From Candidatus Gastranaerophilales bacterium (GTDB lineage: Bacteria; Cyanobacteriota; Vampirovibrionia; Gastranaerophilales; Gastranaerophilaceae), in NCBI GenBank assembly GCA_944323585.1, contig CALUTA010000031.1:1-12596 (forward strand): a DNA stretch of 12,596 nt, in the 5' to 3' direction. Positions within the stretch are counted from its first letter, which is position 1. Every line of letters begins with the position of its first letter. Shown here one piece after another: positions 6,194 through 12,596 of this stretch. A model generated the notes under the pieces. It was not told the DNA's origin. It ran no database searches and worked only from the letters and a program-made list of their open reading frames with translations. The position numbers were made by a program, and so were the translations under genes.

Positions 6194-7144
6194 ATGAAAG
6201 ATATTAAGAATGTTTTAATTTGCGGAATCGGAGCAATCGGAAGTATTTATGCAAGCAGGCTCCAGAATTATGATAAAGAGCACTTACGTGTGCTTGTTGA
6301 TAAAGAGCGGCTGGAAAGATACACAAAATCACCGATTCTTTTTAACGGGCATGCGCTTTATTTTAACTATGTTCTTCCCTCAGAAACTGATTTCAAAGCT
6401 GATTTGATAATTATTGCAACCAAGTTTTCAGGTTTGGCGGAAGCAAGAGAAAATATTAAAAATTTTGTGAATGATGATACTGTTATCCTTTCGCTTTTGA
6501 ACGGGGTGACAAGTGAAGAAATCCTCGCCGAAAAATACGGCTGGGATAAGCTTCTTCTTTCTTATTTCATCGGACACAGCGCAATGAGGGAAGGCCGTAA
6601 TATTGTTCATGATGGTGTTAGTACGATTGTTTTCGGCTCAAGAGAAAATTCCGCTGTATCTGAGAATGTTTCAAGAGTAAAAAAATATTTTGATAAAACC
6701 GGAATTGATTATAAAATTCCGGTTGATATGAGGTATTCGTTGTGGCTTAAGTTTATGCTTAATGTCTGCGCAAACCAGTCTACTGCAATCTTAAGAATGA
6801 CATTCGGCGAAATGCTTGAAAATGATAAATTCATGGAATTCGCAGTCAATATTATGAAAGAGGTTCAATTGATTGCTAAAGCCGAAGGGGTGCATAATAC
6901 AGAAAATATGATTGAAAAAACAATTGAACATCTGCATACAATGATTCCGGATGGTAAAACTTCTATGCTTCAGGATGTGGAAGCCGGAAGACAAACAGAG
7001 GCTGACATGTTTGCCGGAACAATCGTTAAACTCGGCAAGAAACATGGTATTCCGACACCTTACAACAAAATGTTTAAGGAAATGTTTGATATAATTCACA
7101 AAAATCAGGAATTGAAACAAAAAAATAAACCGCTTGTTTGTTAA
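6194..7144 (+). CDS. panE: Ketopantoate reductase (PanE/ApbA) family oxidoreductase
   Basis: A 316-residue protein of the 2-dehydropantoate 2-reductase family, which uses NADPH to reduce ketopantoate to pantoate in pantothenate/coenzyme A synthesis. The Rossmann motif 'GIGAIGS' sits at residues 11-17. 'ATKF' (75-78) carries the conserved Lys77, and Asn103 lies in 'LLNGV'. The C-terminal helical domain contains 'LWLKFMLNVCANQ' (183-195) with Lys186, Asn190 and Asn194, and 'TSMLQDVEAGRQTEAD' (256-271) with Ser257, Asp261 and Glu269, matching the catalytic and substrate-binding residues. The length is normal for the family. The RBS is weak. No other pantothenate gene is nearby, and the family has many paralogues with other 2-oxo acid substrates, so the enzyme class is firm but the substrate is less so. 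Confidence 0.9.
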   Translation: MKDIKNVLICGIGAIGSIYASRLQNYDKEHLRVLVDKERLERYTKSPILFNGHALYFNYVLPSETDFKADLIIIATKFSGLAEARENIKNFVNDDTVILSLLNGVTSEEILAEKYGWDKLLLSYFIGHSAMREGRNIVHDGVSTIVFGSRENSAVSENVSRVKKYFDKTGIDYKIPVDMRYSLWLKFMLNVCANQSTAILRMTFGEMLENDKFMEFAVNIMKEVQLIAKAEGVHNTENMIEKTIEHLHTMIPDGKTSMLQDVEAGRQTEADMFAGTIVKLGKKHGIPTPYNKMFKEMFDIIHKNQELKQKNKPLVC

Positions 7145-7222
7145 TTTTTTGTAATAAAAGACAATTTTGTTATTAGAAATCCTTTTATAAATATATAGGG
7201 GAAAAACAAAAAGGGGATTTTT

Positions 7223-7918
7223 ATGACAAACAAAATTTCTGCAGAACAGGCTGTTATTAATCAGGTTATGGCCTCATTGCCGGAGGTTAAAAGCAAAAAA
7301 GTACATACTTTGCAAAAAGGTGAATCGTTGTGGGGTCTTGCACGTAAGGAACTTGGAAAAGAAAAACTTTCAAACCGTGAAATTCGAGATTACATGCTTT
7401 TGATTGCAAAAATAAATAATCTTACAACTGTTGAAAAAATGAACGGGCTTAAAGCTAACCAGAAAATTTATCTTCCGGAAGAAATTGCTGAAAATAGTGT
7501 CGTAAAAAATATGAGCGCAAAAGAACGTTCAGATCTTGAAAAAACTATTGAAAGTGTTATTCATATTTTGCAAACTGATGAGTCTGTTCATGTAAAGAAG
7601 GCAGCTCCGGAGTTTATGAATTTGTATCATATATTTAGAACAAAGCGATATCCTTCGGGATTTGTATCTTCAGAAAGTCCGGTTTTATCTTTTAAACTGG
7701 ATAAAAAAGAAAAAATTCAAAATATAACAATGGATGATAATAAAAATTTTAATCCGCTTCAACAAGACTATGAAATAGATAAAAACGGAAAAGTTAAAAT
7801 AAACGGATATCCGCCTAAACCTTTTAAATCGTTAAGCAATGAGGACAAGCAGACTTTGTTTAATGAAGTTTATAAGCAGTATGAAGAATATAAGCAAGAT
7901 CCGCAGGTCTTTTATTGA
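7223..7918 (+). CDS. LysM-domain protein, uncharacterised C-terminus
   Basis: A 231-residue protein with one LysM domain at about residues 27-86: 'VHTLQKGESLWGLARKELG' at its start and 'NGLKANQKIYLP' at its end. LysM usually binds N-acetylglucosamine in peptidoglycan. No signal peptide or membrane helix precedes the domain, which is unusual for a wall-binding protein; it may be cytoplasmic, exported by an unconventional route, or use LysM for another ligand. The C-terminal ~110 residues are hydrophilic and unrecognised. A strong RBS (AAAGGGGA) stands seven bases before the ATG at 7223. The last seven bases overlap the convergent 72-aa gene. Confidence 0.87.
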   Translation: MTNKISAEQAVINQVMASLPEVKSKKVHTLQKGESLWGLARKELGKEKLSNREIRDYMLLIAKINNLTTVEKMNGLKANQKIYLPEEIAENSVVKNMSAKERSDLEKTIESVIHILQTDESVHVKKAAPEFMNLYHIFRTKRYPSGFVSSESPVLSFKLDKKEKIQNITMDDNKNFNPLQQDYEIDKNGKVKINGYPPKPFKSLSNEDKQTLFNEVYKQYEEYKQDPQVFY

Positions 7919-8130
7919 TTGTTGTAGTATTTAATAGCTTCCTGACGTTGTTTTTGAATTTGATCCAGCATTTCATAGGCTTTATCTTCTGCGCTTTCAT
8001 AGTTGATAGAAGAGTTGCCGAGGCCTCCGTTTGAGGTCGATTTGAGCATCGGAAGCGTCATTACTGCTATCAGGCCGATTATCAGTAGTGTTAAAAGCAT
8101 TCCTATTGCACCGAACGCAGGTTTTAGCAT
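7912..8130 (-). CDS. Small single-pass membrane protein (72 aa)
   Basis: A 72-residue protein with one N-terminal hydrophobic helix (about residues 9-29) and a charged C-terminal helix rich in Gln, Glu and Lys. The N-terminus, with Gly before 'MLLTLLIIGLIAVMTLP', looks like a class III (prepilin-like) leader followed by a pilin helix ending in Leu-Pro, but it lacks the usual Glu at position 5, and its size is small for a pilin. The start is well supported: GAGGA at 8142-8138 lies seven bases ahead, and ATG overlaps the end of the preceding gene by seven bases (ATGCTAA), indicating translational coupling. It is the last gene of the radical SAM-RNase operon. Function unknown. Confidence 0.75.
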   Translation of the reverse strand: MLKPAFGAIGMLLTLLIIGLIAVMTLPMLKSTSNGGLGNSSINYESAEDKAYEMLDQIQKQRQEAIKYYNNQ

Positions 8131-8582
8131 AATTTATTCCTCTTTATGTAAAAAGTAACCGCTTCCTCTACAGTTTTTGGAGTGTTCAAAACGTCATCGG
8201 AATTGTTGTCGGCAAACATATTTTTGTTGACAAAGAATTTGTTGTATATTGTAAGTCCGAGAAAAATTATGATTGAGGAAAGCAGAACACCTGCCATTGC
8301 GATTACGAATTTTAAAATGGTATCTTTCTTTTCCTGCTGTGCCTTGTCTGTATCGGATGGCTCTGTTTTTGCTGCAGCATCTGGATTTGTTTGTGCCGGC
8401 TTTTGTAAGGTGCTCTGATTTGTTGTTGAGTTTGTTTGTACTGCTTCTTGCGTTGTTTGTTGAACCGGCAGACTTGCCGCATCAGGCACACAAAAACCGG
8501 TCTGAGCGGCAATAATTAGCATTGCCGCTGCCGATAATATTGTTAATGATATTTTTAAAAATATTTTATGTTGAAGTTTCAA
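8124..8582 (-). CDS. Two-helix membrane protein with Gln/Thr-rich linker
   Basis: Family not recognised. The reading frame is open from a GTG at 8594 (156 residues), but a GAGGA lies six bases before a TTG at 8582, which gives the better start (152 residues); I chose the TTG. An N-terminal hydrophobic stretch preceded by lysines may be a signal peptide or anchor. It is followed by a linker of some 50 residues rich in Gln, Thr, Asn and Pro, then a second hydrophobic helix 'FVIAMAGVLLSSIIIFLGLTI', and a short tail of about 40 residues. The probable topology has the linker outside and both ends inside. It overlaps the 3' end of the RNase gene and, by seven bases, the start of the 72-aa gene, so all three are probably translated in concert. 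Confidence 0.75.
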   Translation of the reverse strand: MKLQHKIFLKISLTILSAAAMLIIAAQTGFCVPDAASLPVQQTTQEAVQTNSTTNQSTLQKPAQTNPDAAAKTEPSDTDKAQQEKKDTILKFVIAMAGVLLSSIIIFLGLTIYNKFFVNKNMFADNNSDDVLNTPKTVEEAVTFYIKRNKLC

Positions 8583-10503
8583 CGTTTTCCTCACTTGTTT
8601 TTTTAGCCCTGCCTTTTCTTGAAGAGCCTCTGTTTGGCCGTCTTGTTTTCTTTGGCTGTTCTTCTGCCTGTTGAATTTCCGCAGCAGGTTCCGCTATTTG
8701 TGCCGTCTGCGCCTCAGGCTGCTGTTCCGGCGGCTGAGGAACTGATGGCTGTTGTGTTGATTCTGTTTCCTGTTTTTTGTTACGTTTGCCTCTTATTTTT
8801 TTAGTTTTTCTTTCAGGTTTTGAAGGCTGTGTAGAAGTTTCTTTTTCCTGTTCCTGCGCTTGAGGTTCAGGATTTATGTTTGCATTTTCTTCTATGACAG
8901 GTTTAATTTCTTCTATCGGTTTTATAATAGTTTCTGCTGTCTGAACTTCATTATTTGCCTGAATTTCAGCCTGAATTTCGTTGGTCAGTTCACGTTCCTG
9001 ACGTTCGAAGTTTTTGCGTTTGTTTCGTTGTTTTTTATTATTTTCACGTTTTTCAACTTCTTGTACAGCAACGGTTGCAGGGTTTTCAACTTCGATTGAA
9101 GGCTGAACCGGCTGTTGTTCCTGTGGTTGATTTTGAATGTTTTCCTGCTGCTGGTTCTGCTGATTTTTATTTTTGTTGTTATTATTATTTTTCTTGAAAT
9201 TATTAACCGGCAGTTTTAATTTTGCGGCTTTTGCCCTGTATTCGCCTTCGGCTGTCGGAGTTGCGAAGTTAAAGTCTATAACGGAGCAGCCAGTGCCCTG
9301 ACAGTGCGGGCATTTTTTTGTAAAGATTTCAGCAAGACTCTGCCCCTGACGGTGTCTTGTAAGTTCAACAAGCCCTAAATCAGAAAGCTGTCCGACCTGC
9401 GGTTTTGCTTTGTCCGGTTCAAGCGCAATTTCAAGTTCTTCCATAATTGCAAGCTTGTCGGCGCGGGAAAGCATATCAATGAAGTCTATGATAATCATAC
9501 CGCCGATATTGCGGAGTCTTAGCTGGCGGGCAATTTCATGAACCGCTTCAATATTTGTTTTGAGGATAGTTTCATCCTGTGTTGCAGAGCTTACAAACTT
9601 GCCGCTGTTGACATCAATTACCGTAAGCGCTTCTGTCTGCTGGATAAAGAGGTATCCGCCGGAAGGCATATTAACTTTTATATTCAATGCGGCTTTAATT
9701 TCTTTATGAATATCCATTGCCACAAGCAGAGGTTCTGTTCCTTTGTAGAGTGTGACATCAATGTTTTTGTTCATGTGCCAGTTTTGAAGCAGGTTTTGAA
9801 CTCTGTTCATTGCAAAAGCAGTATCGACAATAATTTCTTTAGTATCTTCAGTGCAGGCTTCACGGATTACACGGTAGAGAAGATCCTGATCTCTGTATAG
9901 AAGATTCGGCGGAGTCATTGTTTCTGCGGCCGTAATAATATTGTTCCATTTTTCAAGAAGAATTTCCAAATCTTCCTGAATATCGGCTTCGCTCTGGCCT
10001 TCAGCTTCAGTTCTTATGATAACACCGACTCCGACGGGTTTTATAAGATTCATGATGGCTTTAAGCCTTGCACGTTCTCTTGAATTTTCAATTTTTTTTG
10101 AAACGCTGACACCCGGTTCATTCGGCATCAAAACAAGAAATCTTCCCGGAAGACTGATTTCTGTTGTGACTCTGGGGCCTTTGTGGCCTGTTGGTTCTTT
10201 TACAACCTGAACTATAAGTTTTTGTTTGGGAGAAAGTTTTTCTTTCAAACTGCCTTTGCCCATAACGTCCTGAGCGTGTAAAAATCCCATTTTATCTGTT
10301 CCGACGTTTACAAATGCCGCATCTATACTCGGTAAAATGTTATCTACCGTTGCAAGGTAAACATCTCCTAATAAAACTTCACCTCTGTGAATGAAAAAAT
10401 CAGTAACTTTTTTCCCTTCAAGGACAGCCGCAATGTTATCACGTTCGGCAATAACTATTCTTTTAGGTGCTGCCTGAGTCGCATTGTTGTTCTTGTTGTT
10501 CAT
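8566..10503 (-). CDS. rne: Ribonuclease E/G (Rne/Rng family)
   Basis: A 645-residue endoribonuclease that cuts single-stranded RNA in mRNA decay and rRNA/tRNA maturation. The catalytic half (residues ~14-413) shows an S1-type RNA-binding region with 'GDVYLATVDNILPSIDAAFVN' split around 46-67. 'VTTEISLPGRFLVLMP' spans 112-127. The DNase I-like catalytic site has Asp297 in 'VIDVNSGK' and Asp340 in 'IIIDFIDM', matching the two Mg-binding aspartates. The Zn-link 'CPHCQGTG' (398-405) mediates dimerisation in E. coli RNase E. Residues ~430-645 are low-complexity, rich in Gln, Asn, Glu, Lys and Pro, with basic patches such as 'KKTRRPNRG', as in RNase E scaffolding tails. I saw no cyanobacterial PNPase-binding tail motif. 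AAAGGA stands six bases before the ATG, 15 bases downstream of the radical SAM gene. Confidence 0.95.
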   Translation of the reverse strand: MNNKNNNATQAAPKRIVIAERDNIAAVLEGKKVTDFFIHRGEVLLGDVYLATVDNILPSIDAAFVNVGTDKMGFLHAQDVMGKGSLKEKLSPKQKLIVQVVKEPTGHKGPRVTTEISLPGRFLVLMPNEPGVSVSKKIENSRERARLKAIMNLIKPVGVGVIIRTEAEGQSEADIQEDLEILLEKWNNIITAAETMTPPNLLYRDQDLLYRVIREACTEDTKEIIVDTAFAMNRVQNLLQNWHMNKNIDVTLYKGTEPLLVAMDIHKEIKAALNIKVNMPSGGYLFIQQTEALTVIDVNSGKFVSSATQDETILKTNIEAVHEIARQLRLRNIGGMIIIDFIDMLSRADKLAIMEELEIALEPDKAKPQVGQLSDLGLVELTRHRQGQSLAEIFTKKCPHCQGTGCSVIDFNFATPTAEGEYRAKAAKLKLPVNNFKKNNNNNKNKNQQNQQQENIQNQPQEQQPVQPSIEVENPATVAVQEVEKRENNKKQRNKRKNFERQERELTNEIQAEIQANNEVQTAETIIKPIEEIKPVIEENANINPEPQAQEQEKETSTQPSKPERKTKKIRGKRNKKQETESTQQPSVPQPPEQQPEAQTAQIAEPAAEIQQAEEQPKKTRRPNRGSSRKGRAKKTSEENVETST

Positions 10504-10518
10504 AAAAAATCCTTTGTT

Positions 10519-12596
10519 TTAAACCTCTAACTCTTGATTGTTTTCGTCAAAGAACCTTGTACGTGTAATGTCGAATTTGACATCCGGTGCTATAAGCTCC
10601 ATAAGCACATCCGCTCTCAGCGACGGTATTCCGCCTTCAAGGTTCTGACCGGTTTTTAAAATTATGAATAGACTGTTTCCGTTGAATTTGTATGATTTTA
10701 TACACGGTTTGATGTCTATTTTTTTAATTAAACCTTTTTTGTTTTTCTTCTCTATAAAAATTTCCTGAGAAGTCAAAACTCTATCCGTATTATACTTAAA
10801 ATCTTCAAAATCGTAAAGGGTATCATCAAAAAGTTTCACTTCATATTCAGCCCAGCATACGGTTGTATCAATTGATTTTGCCGATTTTTCAATTTTTACA
10901 ATACTTAGTATTTCGGCGCCTGATGGAAGAACTTTTTCCAACTTTTGTTTGATTTCTTCTTCGGGAAGGCTGTCATAAATTTCAATGTCCACAAGTTCGC
11001 ATTTGCTCTGGGCAAACAGAGGAAGCGCAACACCCATTGATACTTTCATTGTCGGATTGAAGCCTTGAGAAAAAGCAATATTCAGCCCGCTTCTTGAAAG
11101 AGCTTTTAAGAATGTATTCTGCCAGTCAAGATGTGAGAAGTATCTTAGAATCCCTGTTTTTGTGAGTTTAATTCTGTATCTGAAAACTTCACGTTTATCT
11201 GTTTCGTGCGTATGCGGATCAATTGGTGTGAAATCAAGTTTTTGTGCTTTTTCGGAAGCCTTGAATGTGGAGGCAAGAACTTTATGTGTTTTTAAATTTT
11301 TGCACACTCCGCAGTTTACGCATCCTTTTTCGCAGGTTGGAACAATGTGGGAGGCTGCCTGCTCGTTTGGATTTAGAGAAACCGCCAGAGCCTTGCAGTA
11401 TTCGTCTTTGAACCAATCTTTATCAATCCCGATATCTATAAAATCCCACGGAAGCGGAGATTCAGTGTCGTAATTCTTTTCAGCAAGCTCTTGTAATGAA
11501 AGAGCGCATTCTTCAGCAGTTTCATGCCAGATGTTTTTGTTGAAGTATTCACCCCAGGCATCAAGATAACAGCCTTTTTTATATAAAGCTTCAATATATT
11601 TGCAAAGGGTTCTGTCACCTCTTGTCAGAACAGCCTCAATTCTTGACACAAATTTGTCGTGGTAATTGATTTTAACCCCTTTAAGGTGTGAAGTTTTTTC
11701 TTTGAGGTAATTTATGTGTTCTGTTACTTCATCTAAATTCATCTGGCCGTGCCACTGGAAAGGTGTAAATGGTTTTGGTACAAAAATCGAGAGTGTACAG
11801 GTTATATCAAGTCCGTGATTAAGGCCTTTTTCTTTCTTTATAAGTTTTGCTCTGTATTTGAGTTTTGAAAGAAGTTCCGCCATTTCATCCATATCTTCCA
11901 ACGTTTCTGTCGGCAGCCCGCAGATAAAGTACAATTTAACCTTTGACCAGCCGTTTTCGTATAATGTCAAAACAGCATTCAAAATCATATCTTCGGTGAT
12001 ATTTTTCTTGATTACATCACGCAACCTTTGAGAACCTGCTTCGGGCGCAAGCGTCATTGTTGATTTTCTGACACTCTGGACAAGGTTTGCAAGTTCAAGG
12101 TTAAACCCGTCAATCCGCTGGCTCGGAAGCGATACCGAAACTTTTTTCTCATTAAAATCGACCGCAAGTTCTTTTATAACTTCATTGATATTTGAATAAT
12201 CGTTTGAAGAAAGCGACAGGAGCGAATATTCATCATATCCTGTGTTTTTAACAAGATCTTTTGCAATTTTAACAATATCTTCTGCGCTTCTTTCCCGTAT
12301 CGGGAGATTTACGTGTCCCGGCTGGCAAAATCTGCACATACGCCCGCATCCCCGTCTGATTTCGACAATTGCTCTATCATGAACTGAGGATGAAAAAGGT
12401 ATCGGGTAAGATTTTAGCGCTGTTTCATACTTTAACTGGGCAATTCTTTTTGTTACATCTTTCGAAAAATCCGGACACCAGACGCCTTCAATTTCAGAAA
12501 GTTTTTTAATTCTTTCCGCCCTTGGAAGTCCTTTTGTTTTTTCAAGAGATGCGCAAACTTCAAGAATAGAATCTTCGCCGTCTCCTACCAAAAATC
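10519..12596 (-). CDS. Radical SAM protein with C-terminal DUF2344, N-terminus cut off
   Basis: The frame is open to the window edge; the 5' end is missing. The first visible residues (Phe-Leu-Val-Gly-Asp-Gly-Glu-Asp) match the end of the N-terminal domain seen in the TIGR03960 family, so TTG at 12591 is not the start. From that Leu as residue 1: 'GCGRMCRFC' (81-89) supplies the radical SAM cluster ligands C82, C86 and C89, and 'FICGLPTET' (222-230) is also characteristic. A Cys group C420, C424, C427 and C430 may hold another cluster. Residues ~466-690 are DUF2344 (TIGR03936), including 'FSHLDWQNTFLKALSRSG' (485-502) and 'FSQGFNPTMK' (507-516). The biochemical function is unknown. Genes of this family commonly precede RNase E/G, as here, which suggests a link to RNA or ribosome maturation. 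Confidence 0.93.
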   Translation of the reverse strand, partial: FLVGDGEDSILEVCASLEKTKGLPRAERIKKLSEIEGVWCPDFSKDVTKRIAQLKYETALKSYPIPFSSSVHDRAIVEIRRGCGRMCRFCQPGHVNLPIRERSAEDIVKIAKDLVKNTGYDEYSLLSLSSNDYSNINEVIKELAVDFNEKKVSVSLPSQRIDGFNLELANLVQSVRKSTMTLAPEAGSQRLRDVIKKNITEDMILNAVLTLYENGWSKVKLYFICGLPTETLEDMDEMAELLSKLKYRAKLIKKEKGLNHGLDITCTLSIFVPKPFTPFQWHGQMNLDEVTEHINYLKEKTSHLKGVKINYHDKFVSRIEAVLTRGDRTLCKYIEALYKKGCYLDAWGEYFNKNIWHETAEECALSLQELAEKNYDTESPLPWDFIDIGIDKDWFKDEYCKALAVSLNPNEQAASHIVPTCEKGCVNCGVCKNLKTHKVLASTFKASEKAQKLDFTPIDPHTHETDKREVFRYRIKLTKTGILRYFSHLDWQNTFLKALSRSGLNIAFSQGFNPTMKVSMGVALPLFAQSKCELVDIEIYDSLPEEEIKQKLEKVLPSGAEILSIVKIEKSAKSIDTTVCWAEYEVKLFDDTLYDFEDFKYNTDRVLTSQEIFIEKKNKKGLIKKIDIKPCIKSYKFNGNSLFIILKTGQNLEGGIPSLRADVLMELIAPDVKFDITRTRFFDENNQELEV

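Noticed and set aside
8625..9210. Repeat-like, Gln/Asn/Pro-rich DNA in the 3' third of the RNase gene.
   Set aside because: It is low-complexity coding sequence of the disordered tail, not a DNA repeat array or a CRISPR.
9538..9900. 120-codon ORF antisense to the RNase E/G gene, and similar long antisense frames at 3338-3697, 4140-4451, 6791-7120 and 11162-11473.
   Set aside because: All lie opposite strongly conserved coding sequence, have no matching family features, and are explained as shadow frames.

Overview
The window is an AT-rich, gene-dense bacterial segment. The protein set fits a non-photosynthetic relative of Cyanobacteria, most likely the gut-associated Gastranaerophilales/Vampirovibrionia (Melainabacteria). 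This is an inference from the AT-rich codon use, an Rne-type RNase directly behind a radical SAM/DUF2344 protein, and short N-terminal leaders ending in Phe-Gly on otherwise unrelated proteins, which I associate with that lineage. No rRNA or tRNA gene anchors the assignment.

Left part (+ strand, 1-2970): a DUF167/YggU protein, then two small uncharacterised proteins (120 and 172 aa) that share an N-terminal leader pattern. Next comes a 263-base intergenic region that reads as a complete histidine attenuator: a promoter, a 21-codon leader peptide with five consecutive His codons, a 10-bp antiterminator pairing, and a competing hairpin followed by six T. The gene behind it is not a recognisable histidine-biosynthesis gene. 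It encodes an uncharacterised 455-residue protein with hydrophobic segments that contains no histidine at all. It ends at a strong hairpin that probably terminates transcription from both sides.

Middle (3001-7918): on the - strand, an AGCS-type alanine/glycine:cation symporter overlaps by 41 bases a family 4 uracil-DNA glycosylase. Upstream of the symporter on the same strand lies an HD-GYP-type phosphohydrolase with a Phe-Gly leader. Divergent from that gene, on the + strand, are a ketopantoate reductase-family (PanE) oxidoreductase and a LysM-domain protein.

Right part (- strand, 12596-7912): a tight, partly overlapping operon runs from a radical SAM protein with C-terminal DUF2344 (cut by the window edge) to RNase E/G with a long Gln/Asn/Lys/Glu-rich tail, then to two small membrane proteins. 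All junctions are within 15 bases or overlap, which suggests translational coupling and possibly a membrane-linked RNA-processing unit.

The most interesting points are the histidine attenuator in front of a His-free protein of unknown function, and the transplantable N-terminal Phe-Gly leader shared by otherwise unrelated proteins.
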